This document shows, in pieces, positions 33,907 to 42,546 of a stretch of 64,000 bases of DNA. The stretch lies in contig NZ_VLKC01000002.1 of NCBI RefSeq assembly GCF_007830295.1, forward strand, positions 4,447,157 to 4,511,156. Reading direction: 5' to 3'. The number at the start of each line of letters is the position of its first letter. Position 1 is the stretch's first letter. The position numbers and the translations under genes are program-made. The notes below the pieces were generated by a model. That model was not told where the DNA came from. It saw only the letters and a list, made by a program, of their open reading frames with translations, and did not search any database. This DNA is from Sporomusa sp. KB1 (GTDB lineage Bacteria; Bacillota; Negativicutes; Sporomusales; Sporomusaceae).

Positions 33907-34012
33907 ACTTGTTTCAGCATAGCTGAAACATCGGCGGGTTCAAGTGGGGAGTCTACTCCACCTGAACAAACGCTGCCTGCAGGGGCCGGAGTCTAACTCG
34001 CGCAAAAGATAA
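33902..34012 (+). repeat. interspersed structured repeat, copy 2
   Basis: About 88-90% identical by eye to the copies at 14875 and 58236. It starts AGTGAACTTGTTTC at the scpB stop and ends AAAAGATAA. Hairpin 1 is GTTTCAGC/GCTGAAAC. Hairpin 2 is GTTCAAGTGGGG/CTCCACCTGAAC with a single A-C mismatch and one G-U. Hairpin 3, CTGCCTGCAGGGGCCGG, is the least well kept. A true terminator follows immediately. Confidence 0.85.
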
Positions 34013-34040
34013 AAAGACAACTAATGGTTGTCTTTTTTTT
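34011..34040 (+). terminator. terminator after scpB and the repeat
   Basis: AAAAAGACAAC (34011-34021), loop TAATG, GTTGTCTTTTT and a run of T. Ends the M50-trpS-scpAB transcript beyond the repeat. Confidence 0.85.
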
Positions 34041-34143
34041 TATCCAGATGGAAAGTTTGCGTTAACGCGTAGAGACATGAAATGCATAGTTTCGGGCAGT
34101 AGTGTAAAAAATCTAATATACCGAAGACAAAGAGGTAAAATAC

Positions 34144-34821
34144 ATGAACAATTGGCTATTCGTTTTGACGTCGACAGCCATTTTGCTAGTACTGGTTTTT
34201 CGTGTCAACGTATATATTGATTTACGCTTTTGCCGCCGTAACGATGACGATTATGTAGCTGTTACTGTATATGCCTTGCAGAAACTCTTTATTTATACTA
34301 TAAAAATCCCAACAATTAAGCTTGTTCAGTATGATGATTTACCTTGGATTACATCTGAAATAGACGCTCCGCGGGGGGCAGCAACAACAAAGGTAAATCG
34401 TGAACAGCGCTTTATACAAAAAAGCATCAAACTATTATTCTATAATCCGGAACGTTTCCTGCGTCTGCTCAGAACAGCTAACCAGCTTATTCGTGGCTAT
34501 CTCCGCTATGTGAATAGCCTTTCCAAGGGAATTCATTGTAAAAAATTTAAGTTAAAGATAATATATGGTTTTGAAGATGCCGCCTTTACTGGCATTATGA
34601 TGGGTATACTAGGTTCATTGACTGAAAGTATGCTGAGATCTATACATAATCGACTGGTATTAGATGCCAAGCCGTGTATTAAAATACAGCCAATTTATGG
34701 GCACAGTCAACTTGAGATTGAGCTCAAGTGTATATTCAGGATACGATTTGGTAATGTTATTACTGCAACTATGGCAAATTTACTAAATTCAATGCACAGG
34801 GAGGCGACTCGCAGTGGCTGA
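34144..34821 (+). CDS. ytfI: DUF2953 (YtfI-like) membrane-anchored protein
   Basis: A 225-residue protein with one N-terminal membrane helix (about 3-22) and a DUF2953 domain. Features include the basic segment RFIQKSIKLLFYNPERF, then KKFKLKIIYGFEDAAFTGIMMG (near 145) with the conserved Gly-Phe-Glu-Asp turn, and IQPIYGHSQLEIELKCIFRIRFG near the end. B. subtilis ytfI-ytfJ have the same order, and DUF2953 is largely confined to spore formers. Function unknown. It overlaps ytfJ by 8 bases. Confidence 0.85.
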   Translation: MNNWLFVLTSTAILLVLVFRVNVYIDLRFCRRNDDDYVAVTVYALQKLFIYTIKIPTIKLVQYDDLPWITSEIDAPRGAATTKVNREQRFIQKSIKLLFYNPERFLRLLRTANQLIRGYLRYVNSLSKGIHCKKFKLKIIYGFEDAAFTGIMMGILGSLTESMLRSIHNRLVLDAKPCIKIQPIYGHSQLEIELKCIFRIRFGNVITATMANLLNSMHREATRSG

Positions 34822-35263
34822 GCATCCAATACAGGGTTTGATGAAAACGGCTATGGAAAGCATCAAAGGCATGATAGATGTCAATACCATTATCGGCGAT
34901 GCAGTGGAAACTTCTGATGGCACAGTAATTATTCCCATCTCGCGGGTAGCATTTGGATTTGCAGCTGGCGGCGGTGACTATGAAGCGGAGGAGTTAAAAA
35001 CCGACCACCCTTTTGGTGGTGCCAGCGGCGCTGGTATTAGCGTTAAGCCAGTAGGCTTTTTAGTATGCTCGCCAACTAATGGTGTACGGTTTATGTCTGT
35101 AGAAAGCAATCTTTTTTATGACCGTCTGATAGATATGGTGCCACAAGTAATGACTAAAATTGAAAATATGCTAAAAGGTGGTACTGATGAGGAAACTGAC
35201 CTTGAACAGCTTGCTCATCCTGCCGCAACCGATTCTTCCCACCAGCATTCGGCTTACAGATAG
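34814..35263 (+). CDS. ytfJ: YtfJ/GerW sporulation and germination protein
   Basis: A 149-residue protein of the YtfJ family. GerW (YtfJ) in B. subtilis is a forespore protein needed for L-alanine-triggered germination. The core is DAVETSDGTVIIPISRVAFG (about 31-50), FAAGGGDY, and GASGAGISVKPVGFLVC near 75. GTG 34814 with GGGAGG 9 bases before. A strong convergent terminator follows. Confidence 0.93.
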   Translation: MAEHPIQGLMKTAMESIKGMIDVNTIIGDAVETSDGTVIIPISRVAFGFAAGGGDYEAEELKTDHPFGGASGAGISVKPVGFLVCSPTNGVRFMSVESNLFYDRLIDMVPQVMTKIENMLKGGTDEETDLEQLAHPAATDSSHQHSAYR

Positions 35264-35281
35264 TTTGATCTGAGCATGTAT

Positions 35282-35333
35282 TGATTTATATGTAAACCCA
35301 CACATAATTGTGTGGGTTTTTACATATAAATCT
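35282..35333. terminator. long bidirectional terminator palindrome
   Basis: AAACCCACACA (35294-35304), loop TAAT, TGTGTGGGTTT (35309-35319), then TTAC. The pairing goes on outward as GATTTATATGT/ACATATAAATC after a 2-base bulge, giving about 22 pairs. It serves the converging ytfJ (+) and 35342 (-) genes. Confidence 0.85.
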
Positions 35334-35341
35334 ACTAATCA

Positions 35342-35530
35342 TTAAGCTAAGCCATCAAGTTTCTCTTTAATTTGAGTAGAATGTAAAGCCTCTGCTTCAG
35401 CAAAATGTTTGAACATTTTAGCGACTTCCTGGTCGCCAATGCGATCAGCGAAAGACTGATAATCACGCACAAGTTCTTGCTTTTGCGTAAGTGTGGTACG
35501 TAAGGCTGTTTTGAGGTCAAGAGTTTCCAT
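35342..35530 (-). CDS. small ferritin-like / rubrerythrin-like helical protein
   Basis: A 62-residue, probably two-helix protein. Glu19 followed by Tyr24 and Glu47-x-x-His50 resemble half of the di-iron site of a rubrerythrin or ferritin four-helix bundle, so a dimer could make one bundle. The assignment rests on these few residues and is moderate. AAGGAGGTGA precedes the ATG on the minus strand. Alternatively a plain helical spore or stress protein. Convergent with ytfJ. Confidence 0.7.
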   Translation of the reverse strand: METLDLKTALRTTLTQKQELVRDYQSFADRIGDQEVAKMFKHFAEAEALHSTQIKEKLDGLA

Positions 35531-35636
35531 AGTGAATCACCTCCTTGAATTTGTTACTATTATCTCCGGCTGCGCATTAAATAATCCCCGGATATTATTA
35601 CATCCAAAATTAGACAAGTTTTGTAATAAGTTAATT

Positions 35637-35665
35637 TTGACCTTGAGCCAAATTAATTATATAAT
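35637..35665 (+). promoter_or_regulatory. SigA promoter of the DD-carboxypeptidase gene
   Basis: TTGACC (35637-35642), 17-base spacer, TATAAT (35660-35665): 11 of 12 consensus bases. An inverted repeat AGCCAAAT...ATTTGGCT (35647-35676) surrounds the -10 and could be an operator. Confidence 0.65.
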
Positions 35666-35702
35666 AAGATTTGGCTTATAATTAAACGAAGGGATTGGAC
35701 TC

Positions 35703-36851
35703 ATGCGACAACTAGCTAATCTTGGAATACTGTTAGTCATATGCCTGGTGTTTTTGCCAACAACAGTATTCGCAGGAGATTTTATACCAGAACTTACGGC
35801 TAAATCAGCCATCGTCATGGAAGCGTCAACAGGAAAAGTGCTTTATAGCAGAAATGCCAGCGAACGGCGTTATCCGGCCAGTACTACCAAGATTATTACA
35901 TTAATTACCGCGCTGGAGTATGGTAATCTTGATGATAATGTAGTTGCCAGTCCCAATGCCGCTACCACCGAAGGCTCGTCACTGTGGCTTTCACCTGGAG
36001 AACAGCTTAAACTACGTGACATGTTGTATGGTATAATGCTTGTTTCTGGTAATGATGCTACCGTAGCCGTAGCTGAGCATATTTCGGGATCAGTCGAAGG
36101 CTTCGCCAAGCTAATGACTGAAAAAGCGCATGCGCTTGGTGCAGTCAACAGCAACTTTGTAAATACCAGCGGACTACCTGATGAAAGACATTACACCACC
36201 GCCTATGATTTAGCTATAATTACGGCATATGGCTATAAGAATCCGCTATTTACTCAAATTGTTTCTACCAAGAATAAAATCATTCCCTGGCCTGGCAAAG
36301 AACATGATCGGGATTTATACAACGAAAATAGAATGTTATGGTTATATGATGGGGCAAATGGGGTTAAAACCGGCTATACCGACGCAGCGGGACGCTGCCT
36401 GGTTTCAGCTGCCAATCGAAATGGTATCCAAATCGTTGCGATCGTACTGGATAGTGAACGCATGTGGGATGATTCGATCAAGCTTTTGGATTATGGCTTT
36501 GCGCAGCTTAAACAAGTGCCTGTCATTACTAAGGGTGATATCTTAAAAACTGTTAAAATCAAAGAGGGAAAAGCAAGCAATGTCAAGTTACTGGCAGCCA
36601 ATGATATTATCTTACCGATAGCAGACAATGAGCACGACAAATTTACCACTGTTGTTGAAGCCCCCGCCAAAATTACAGCGCCGATTGCTATTGGTCAGAA
36701 ACTTGGCACAGTTAAAATTATGTACAATAACGTAGAGGTTGCCAATACAGATTTAATTGCCGACCAGCCGGTAGAAAAAAAATCATTTTTTACCATGTTT
36801 TGGGGATCAGTAGTTAGTTTCGTAACATTCGTAATTCATAACTTTGCTTGA
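35703..36851 (+). CDS. D-alanyl-D-alanine carboxypeptidase (PBP5-type)
   Basis: Second low-molecular-weight penicillin-binding protein in the window, about 382 residues. Signal peptide at about 1-22, SxxK in PASTTKIIT (about 57-65), SGND near 115, and KTG in GVKTGYTDAAG near 222. A C-terminal PBP5_C beta domain and a hydrophobic/amphipathic tail would tether it outside the membrane. Directly before spmAB, the place of dacB in B. subtilis, but it has a SigA-like promoter and could equally be a vegetative DacA-type enzyme, so I give no symbol. Confidence 0.92.
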   Translation: MRQLANLGILLVICLVFLPTTVFAGDFIPELTAKSAIVMEASTGKVLYSRNASERRYPASTTKIITLITALEYGNLDDNVVASPNAATTEGSSLWLSPGEQLKLRDMLYGIMLVSGNDATVAVAEHISGSVEGFAKLMTEKAHALGAVNSNFVNTSGLPDERHYTTAYDLAIITAYGYKNPLFTQIVSTKNKIIPWPGKEHDRDLYNENRMLWLYDGANGVKTGYTDAAGRCLVSAANRNGIQIVAIVLDSERMWDDSIKLLDYGFAQLKQVPVITKGDILKTVKIKEGKASNVKLLAANDIILPIADNEHDKFTTVVEAPAKITAPIAIGQKLGTVKIMYNNVEVANTDLIADQPVEKKSFFTMFWGSVVSFVTFVIHNFA

Positions 36852-36853
36852 AG

Positions 36854-36877
36854 GACGCCATTAGGCGTCTTTCTTTA
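36854..36877 (+). terminator. terminator after the carboxypeptidase gene
   Basis: GACGCC (36854-36859), loop ATTA, GGCGTC (36864-36869), then TTTCTTTA. Short but stable; spmA may therefore have its own start, and TATAAT at 36891-36896 is a candidate -10. Confidence 0.65.
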
Positions 36878-36928
36878 CGTTCTAGCTGGCTATAATTTGT
36901 CATACCATCATAATGGGTGATATTTACC

Positions 36929-37510
36929 ATGATTAATCTAATTTGGATGGTACTTATAGCCAGTGGTATTATTTATGCCGGCATGAATGGACGTATTGAA
37001 GTTGTTACAGCAAGTGCTATCAGTGCAGCTAAAAGCGCAGTAGAATTATCCATTAACTTAATTGGCGTCATGTGTTTATGGTTGGGTATTATGCGAATTG
37101 CTGAATCAGCAGGCCTAATCAAAATCATTTCCTATCTTTTACAGCCCCTCGTAGGTTTACTGTTTCCCTCTGTACCCAAAAACCATCCGGCTATGGGTGC
37201 CATTATTATGACACTTAGTGCTAATATGTTAGGGCTGGGTAATGCTGTAACACCGCTTGGGATTAAAGCTATGCAGCAGTTACAAACCCTTAACCCCAAA
37301 AAAGATACGGCTACTGCAGCTATGTGCACCTTATTGGCACTCTGTACTACCGGCTTTACTCTCGTTCCGGCCACGATTATTGCCTTACGCTCTGCGGCAG
37401 GTTCAGTCAATCCTACCGAAATTGTAGGGTCAACCCTTATTGTTAGTTTGTTTGCTACCATTTTGGTACTTATTGTTGATCGGCTGTGTCAAATGATATG
37501 TAAACGGTAA
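36929..37510 (+). CDS. spmA: spore maturation protein A
   Basis: Membrane protein needed with SpmB for proper spore core dehydration. ATG 36929 (193 residues) has GGGTGA 8 bases before it; GTG 36917 would place the site inside the gene. Contains the Gate (nucleoside-transporter-like) fold with about five hydrophobic segments, and motifs SANMLGLGNAVTPLGIKAM (near 98) and TTGFTLVPATIIALR. Followed 17 bases later by spmB. Confidence 0.94.
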   Translation: MINLIWMVLIASGIIYAGMNGRIEVVTASAISAAKSAVELSINLIGVMCLWLGIMRIAESAGLIKIISYLLQPLVGLLFPSVPKNHPAMGAIIMTLSANMLGLGNAVTPLGIKAMQQLQTLNPKKDTATAAMCTLLALCTTGFTLVPATIIALRSAAGSVNPTEIVGSTLIVSLFATILVLIVDRLCQMICKR

Positions 37511-37527
37511 GCAAGGGGGATGTCCTC

Positions 37528-38073
37528 ATGTTGCTTGAACTGTGTGAGCAGTTATCAGTCTGGGTAATTCCTGCTGTACTGCTCCTAATTCCGGTAATTG
37601 GGTATTTTAAAAAAGTAAAAGTATATGAAGCCTTTGTTGAAGGCGCTGCCGAAGGGTTTCACACAGCCATCCGCATCCTGCCATGTCTTGTTGCCATGCT
37701 GGTAGCTATCAGTATCTTCCGGGCATCAGGGGCCTTGGATGCGTGTGTAGAGTTTATGGCCCCGGTACTGCATATGCTAGGTGTACCAGCTGACTTAGTG
37801 CCGCTGGCAATCATGCGGCCACTGTCAGGAAGCGGCTCGCTGGGAATAGCGACCGAACTCCTCAACACCTATGGTCCTGATTCCCTGGTTGGGCGAATAG
37901 CCTCTACCGTATTAGCCAGTACTGACACAACCTTTTATGTGTTGACAGTCTATTTTGGCGCAGTGGCTGTCAATAATCCCCGCTATGCACTGCTAGTTGG
38001 ATTGTCTGGTGATATTGCCAGTTTCCTGGCTTCTGTTTACATATGCCAATATCTGTTCGGTACTAACTGGTAA
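37528..38073 (+). CDS. spmB: spore maturation protein B
   Basis: Partner of SpmA in spore core dehydration. The 181 residues belong to the same Gate-domain group with about five membrane segments. Motifs: EGFHTAIRILPCLVAMLVAI near 45, AIMRPLSGSGSLGIATELL near 92 and STVLASTDTTFYVLTVYFGA near 128. RBS AAGGGGG precedes the ATG. The spmA-spmB pair is followed by a strong terminator. Confidence 0.95.
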   Translation: MLLELCEQLSVWVIPAVLLLIPVIGYFKKVKVYEAFVEGAAEGFHTAIRILPCLVAMLVAISIFRASGALDACVEFMAPVLHMLGVPADLVPLAIMRPLSGSGSLGIATELLNTYGPDSLVGRIASTVLASTDTTFYVLTVYFGAVAVNNPRYALLVGLSGDIASFLASVYICQYLFGTNW

Positions 38074-38095
38074 CAATTTGTTACCAGTATTTTTA
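38066..38095 (+). terminator. terminator after spmB
   Basis: ACTGGTAACA (38066-38075), loop ATT, TGTTACCAGT (38079-38088), then ATTTTTATG. The left arm covers the spmB stop. Confidence 0.8.
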
Positions 38096-38174
38096 TGCTT
38101 GTATTTTGTGGCACTTCAAGGAGCAACGAATACACTGTAGTGTGATTTCAAAGCAGGAATTGGAGGGGAAGTCT

Positions 38175-39455
38175 ATGATTAAGGTGGTCGTGGTCGGTGG
38201 TGGCTGGGCTGGTTGTGCCGCAGCGTTAGCAGCGTCTAAAGCGGGAGCTCAGGTAGTTTTACTTGAACGCACCGACTTATTGCTGGGAACGGGTTTAGTT
38301 GGCGGTATATTCCGTAATAACGGCAGGTTTACAGCAGCTGAAGAAGCAATTGCCATGGGCGGCGGAGATTTATTTGTGGCCATGGATGCTAATACCAGAC
38401 ACCGGGGCATAGATTTTCCCGGACATAGTCATGCGTCTTTTTATGATGTAACTACCATGGAGCCATTGGTAAAAAGGATTCTCCAAAACTATGGTATTGA
38501 TATTAAGACACGTGCAAGAGTATCTGGTGTTGTTAAACATGGGAAGAAAATCCAGTATCTCACTGACGACAATGATGAAATTATTAATGGTGATGCCTTT
38601 GTTGACACAACAGGAACTACCGGTCCAATGGGCAATTGCTTAAAGTATGGTAATGGCTGTGCCATGTGTATTCTTCGCTGCCCGACTTTTGGGCCGCGGG
38701 TGAGCCTAACCGCCAAAGCTGAAATCAAAGAAGTAATGGGTAAAAAAGCAGATGGCTCCTATGGTGCAATGAGTGGCTCCTGCAAGATTAATAAAGATTC
38801 GCTTAGCTTGGAGCTCAAATCCCAGTTGGAAAAAGAGGGCATGGCAGTAATCCCCTTGCCTGAAAATCTTAAAAAATCAGGTATGCTCGGCAAAAAGGCT
38901 TGTTCACAATATGCCATTGCTGATTATGCCGAGAATATTGTTCTTATTGATACTGGTCATGCCAAGCTGATGACCCCTTTTTTTCCGCTTGACCTGTTAC
39001 GAACGATACCCGGACTTGAACGCGCCCGTTATGAAGATCCCTACTCTGGCGGAGTAGGCAACTCTATCCGCTATCTGGGCATTGCCCCCTGTGATAGTTC
39101 ACTAAAAGTGGAGGGAATAGATAATTTATTCTGTGCAGGCGAAAAATCAGGAATATTAGTTGGTCACACGGAAGCTGTGGTAACCGGGCTGCTTGCTGGC
39201 CACAATGCCGTTCGCTGTTGCCTTGATATGCAGTATCTTGAACTCCCGTCCGAATTGGCTTCCGGTGATTTTATTCGGTTTATTCATGAACAAATGACCA
39301 CAGAGGAAGGAATTAAACTAAGATATACCTTCTCGGGTTCGATATATTTCGAACGCATGAAAAGCTTAGGGCTTTATTCAGCACAACGCAGCGATATTAC
39401 GGAACGAATAAACAAGGCCGGCCTTACCGATATTTATAATACTTGTTTGGTATAA
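38175..39455 (+). CDS. FAD-dependent oxidoreductase with a Cys cluster
   Basis: A 426-residue flavoprotein from ATG 38175 (GGAGGGG before it). The N-terminal dinucleotide-binding motif VVVGGGWAGCAAALAASKAG (about 5-24) is followed by LLERTDLLLGTGLVGG. A Cys-rich segment CAMCILRCP near 180 could bind a metal centre, and a second FAD-contact motif DNLFCAGEKSGILVGHTEAV lies near 320. It resembles TrmFO/GidA-type folate- or NADH-dependent flavoproteins, but the tRNA-binding domain is not evident. The next gene codes a matching electron-transfer protein 15 bases away. Substrate unknown. Confidence 0.85.
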   Translation: MIKVVVVGGGWAGCAAALAASKAGAQVVLLERTDLLLGTGLVGGIFRNNGRFTAAEEAIAMGGGDLFVAMDANTRHRGIDFPGHSHASFYDVTTMEPLVKRILQNYGIDIKTRARVSGVVKHGKKIQYLTDDNDEIINGDAFVDTTGTTGPMGNCLKYGNGCAMCILRCPTFGPRVSLTAKAEIKEVMGKKADGSYGAMSGSCKINKDSLSLELKSQLEKEGMAVIPLPENLKKSGMLGKKACSQYAIADYAENIVLIDTGHAKLMTPFFPLDLLRTIPGLERARYEDPYSGGVGNSIRYLGIAPCDSSLKVEGIDNLFCAGEKSGILVGHTEAVVTGLLAGHNAVRCCLDMQYLELPSELASGDFIRFIHEQMTTEEGIKLRYTFSGSIYFERMKSLGLYSAQRSDITERINKAGLTDIYNTCLV

Positions 39456-39470
39456 TGAGGAGGGATCGTT

Positions 39471-40454
39471 ATGCTTAAAAAATTGGCTAGCCGATGTATT
39501 GATATCAACTCACCCTATTGTCCCTGCCTGCTAGCGGAAACTAATCATTGCACTTTTTGCAGTCATTTGAAAGGTAAGGAGGTATGTGACTGTAACTGGA
39601 GTGGAGTGTGCATACTATATGAAAAACAGTGGCAACTGAAAAAAAATAATTGGCTAAGTGATATTGATGCACCAGTACGTTTGGAAGCTGATACTGAGTT
39701 TGTCGTAAAAGAGAAAATTTCTGAGCATACATACTTATTAGAAATTGAAGTTACGCCTGAACTTGCTCAGTCAGTTGACAAATGCGGCTCTTTTGTTTTT
39801 TTGCGCCGGCCAATAGACCAGCAATTTTATCACTTTCCCACCGGTGTAATGAAGGTAACCGGGAATACTATTCAGGTAGTTGTCGAAACAATTGGTCCTA
39901 AATCTGCGCGTCTGCTAGCTAATGATAATAAACAAGTATTAGTACGTGGACCATATTATAATGGTATTTTTGGTCAACCCTGGATTGACAATATAGATGA
40001 TGGTAAAATATTATTAATAGTTGGAGGTATCGGACAGTCACCAGCTATACCAATAGCCCGGCAACTAGTAAAAAAGAACAACACTATCCAGGTTATTGTA
40101 GCACCTGGAAAGATTGGGAAGGTATTTATTGCCGGCGAACTTATCGAGCTTGGAGTTAACGTTCAGGAAGTAGCCTCTATGCGTGAGCTGGGAATACGTC
40201 TTTTGTCCGAGCAGTTGGCCGATAGCCAAAAATGTCCGGAACTAATCGTCAGTGCCGGCCCTGATGACCAACATTATGGAATTATTACTGCTATGCACGC
40301 CGCGAGAGTTAGTCTGCCGATGGCAGCTACTAATAACACTACTATGTGCTGCGGTGAAGGAATTTGTGGCAGTTGTGAACGAGTAACCAAGGACAATAAA
40401 CATGTGCGTACCTGTAAAGTCCAGACTGATTTTAGTCAATTCATTCAAGAGTAA
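39471..40454 (+). CDS. PyrK-like FAD/NAD-binding iron-sulfur reductase
   Basis: A 327-residue electron-transfer protein of the ferredoxin-reductase/PyrK family. The extra N-terminal Cys-rich segment (about 8-50: SPYCPCLLAETNHCTFCSHL, then CDCNWSGVC) has eight Cys. An FAD-binding barrel (about 75-165) and the NAD motif ILLIVGGIGQSPAIPIA (near 180) follow. The C-terminal ligand set CxxxxCxxC-x12-C (CGEGICGSC, then C) is that of the PyrK [2Fe-2S] cluster. No dihydroorotate dehydrogenase gene is present, so its partner is probably the preceding flavoprotein. Confidence 0.87.
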   Translation: MLKKLASRCIDINSPYCPCLLAETNHCTFCSHLKGKEVCDCNWSGVCILYEKQWQLKKNNWLSDIDAPVRLEADTEFVVKEKISEHTYLLEIEVTPELAQSVDKCGSFVFLRRPIDQQFYHFPTGVMKVTGNTIQVVVETIGPKSARLLANDNKQVLVRGPYYNGIFGQPWIDNIDDGKILLIVGGIGQSPAIPIARQLVKKNNTIQVIVAPGKIGKVFIAGELIELGVNVQEVASMRELGIRLLSEQLADSQKCPELIVSAGPDDQHYGIITAMHAARVSLPMAATNNTTMCCGEGICGSCERVTKDNKHVRTCKVQTDFSQFIQE

Positions 40455-40485
40455 AATACATTTTGAAAGTAGGAATCGAAATTTA

Positions 40486-41220
40486 ATGTTAGAACGTTTG
40501 CAGAAAGTAATTGCGCAAGCTGGAGTTGCTTCACGGCGGGATGCCGAAGAGCTCATAAAAGCGGGGCGGGTAACGGTTAATAACAAGGTTGTTACCGAAC
40601 TTGGTACCAAGGTTGAGCCTAAACGGGATCGGATTGCCGTTGATAACAAACTGATAAAAGCCGAAAAATATCTCTATATTTTACTTAACAAACCCAAAGG
40701 GGTAATAACAGCTCTGGAAGATCCTCAAGGCCGCAAAACAGTGGCCGACCTTGTTGCCAATATTCCGGAGCGAATTTATCCTGTTGGCAGACTGGATTAT
40801 AACACCGAAGGATTACTTATTATGACCAATGACGGCGATTTAACCAATACCTTAACCCATCCCAGTCATGAAATTGCTAAAACTTATTTAGCGAAGGTTC
40901 AGGGGTATCCCCCGGAGGAGAAGCTTGATAAGTTACGGGTAGGTATTAAACTGGAAGATGGCATGACTGCCCCTGCTAAAATCAATAAGATAGCCATTGA
41001 CCAGGAAAAAGAACTGACTACACTGGAGATAGTTATCTATGAAGGTAAAAACAGGGAAATACGTCGAATGTGTGAGGCCATCGGCTATCCTGTGAAAAAT
41101 CTCAAACGAATTCAAATTGCCTTCTTAACATTAGAAGGGCTTCGCCGTGGGCAGTACCGCCAACTGCACGCGGGGGAAGTGGAGGAATTAAAAAGATTGG
41201 GCAAAAAACAAAGCGATTAA
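40486..41220 (+). CDS. rluB: rRNA pseudouridine synthase (RluB/RsuA family)
   Basis: Makes a single pseudouridine in 23S or 16S rRNA. ATG 40486 (MLERLQKVIAQAGVASRRDA) gives 244 residues; the longer frame from 40402 overlaps the preceding gene and lacks family character. S4 domain at about 2-60, catalytic Asp in GRLDYNTEGLLI near 103, and KNREIRRMCEAIGYPV near 185. AGGA is about 10 bases before the start. B. subtilis has rluB just after spmB, the same neighbourhood. Confidence 0.94.
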   Translation: MLERLQKVIAQAGVASRRDAEELIKAGRVTVNNKVVTELGTKVEPKRDRIAVDNKLIKAEKYLYILLNKPKGVITALEDPQGRKTVADLVANIPERIYPVGRLDYNTEGLLIMTNDGDLTNTLTHPSHEIAKTYLAKVQGYPPEEKLDKLRVGIKLEDGMTAPAKINKIAIDQEKELTTLEIVIYEGKNREIRRMCEAIGYPVKNLKRIQIAFLTLEGLRRGQYRQLHAGEVEELKRLGKKQSD

Positions 41221-41227
41221 TTTTTTC

Positions 41228-41256
41228 ACCCTTATTTCGGAGAATAAGGGTTTTTT
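41228..41256 (+). terminator. terminator after rluB
   Basis: ACCCTTATT (41228-41236), loop TCGGAG, AATAAGGGT (41243-41251), then TTTTTAC. Confidence 0.85.
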
Positions 41257-41300
41257 ACTAAATTAACTACAATACTACTTTTGAAAAGTGAGTGTGAGAT

Positions 41301-42539
41301 ATGAAACAGGTTCTTATCATTGGTGGCGGTGCTGCCGGCCTTATGGCAGCAGTCAGCGCCGCACAGCACGGAGCTAAGGTAACAATATTGGAAAAAATGA
41401 AGGATATCGGTCGTAAAATACTCATTACGGGAAAGGGACGCTGTAATCTTACTAATAGCTGTGATATTCCTGAATTAGTAAAAAACATGCCAGGAAACGG
41501 TTCCTTTTTATACAGCGCCTTTCATGCCTTTAGCAATCTTGATAGTATTGAATTCTTCAATCAGGCCGGCTTACCAACAAAGGTGGAACGCGGCGGACGT
41601 GTCTTTCCAGTCAGCGATCAAGCCAAAGATGTCATTAAAGCATTTGCCAGGCAACTAGCCAAACTAGATGTTGCTGTTACATTGGGGCAGCCGGTAAAAA
41701 AACTAATCGTAGAAAATGGCAGGGCCATTGGCGCTGCCACGATTGATGCTGAATATCGGGCTGATGCTATAATTGTCACCACAGGTGGCGCATCCTATCC
41801 AGGTACAGGCTCTTCCGGTGATGGCTATCGATTGGCTGAGGTTATCGGCCATACCATTGTACCGCTCAAACCGTCCTTGGTACCGCTTGAAGTCGAAGAA
41901 GACTGGATAACCGAGCTACAGGGATTATCACTCAAAAATGTTACGGCAACTGTTATCTGTGACGGTAAAAAAGCAGCTGATGAATTTGGTGAGATGCTAT
42001 TCACTCATTACGGCTTGTCTGGCCCTATAATTCTATCCTTGAGCAAAAAGGTCGCAGAACTATTTGTTGCCACTCCTGATAAAGAAGTAACAATAGAAAT
42101 TAATCTTAAACCTGCACTCAGCATGGAGATTTTGGACAAGCGATTACAACGTGATTTTACCAAATTTGCTAAAAAACAACTAAAAAATTCCTTGCATGAA
42201 CTGCTGCCAGCCAAACTAATTCCTGTTGTAATTGACTTGTCGTTTATCGACGCCGATAAATTTGTTCATCAGATTACCAAAGAAGAACGCTCTCGTTTAC
42301 TGAATGTTTTACAACATCTCACATTTACAATTCCTCAAACCCGGCCGGTGACTGAAGCTATCGTAACCGCCGGTGGTGTCAGCACTAAAGAAATAGATGC
42401 TCGCACAATGGAGTCCAAATTGGTCAACGCGCTTTTTTTTGCGGGAGAAGTCATTGATATTGATGGTTATACTGGTGGTTTTAATTTGCAAGCAGCCTTT
42501 TCTACCGGTTATGTGGCCGGCAAGTATGCGGCGACGTAA
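41301..42539 (+). CDS. NAD(P)/FAD-dependent oxidoreductase, YhiN/HI0933 family
   Basis: A 412-residue flavoprotein of the HI0933/YhiN (BaiN-like) family. N-terminal FAD motif IIGGGAAGLMAAVSAAQHGA (about 5-24), the family signature GRKILITGKGRCNLTN near 36-51, GGASYPGTGSSGDGYRLA near 165, and a C-terminal GGVSTKEIDARTMESK plus FFAGEVIDIDGYTGGFNLQ near 370-390. One clostridial member (BaiN) acts on bile acids, but most are of unknown function; I would not infer that here. ATG 41301 follows GTGAG, a modest ribosome-binding site. Confidence 0.92.
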   Translation: MKQVLIIGGGAAGLMAAVSAAQHGAKVTILEKMKDIGRKILITGKGRCNLTNSCDIPELVKNMPGNGSFLYSAFHAFSNLDSIEFFNQAGLPTKVERGGRVFPVSDQAKDVIKAFARQLAKLDVAVTLGQPVKKLIVENGRAIGAATIDAEYRADAIIVTTGGASYPGTGSSGDGYRLAEVIGHTIVPLKPSLVPLEVEEDWITELQGLSLKNVTATVICDGKKAADEFGEMLFTHYGLSGPIILSLSKKVAELFVATPDKEVTIEINLKPALSMEILDKRLQRDFTKFAKKQLKNSLHELLPAKLIPVVIDLSFIDADKFVHQITKEERSRLLNVLQHLTFTIPQTRPVTEAIVTAGGVSTKEIDARTMESKLVNALFFAGEVIDIDGYTGGFNLQAAFSTGYVAGKYAAT

Positions 42540-42546
42540 TACTATG

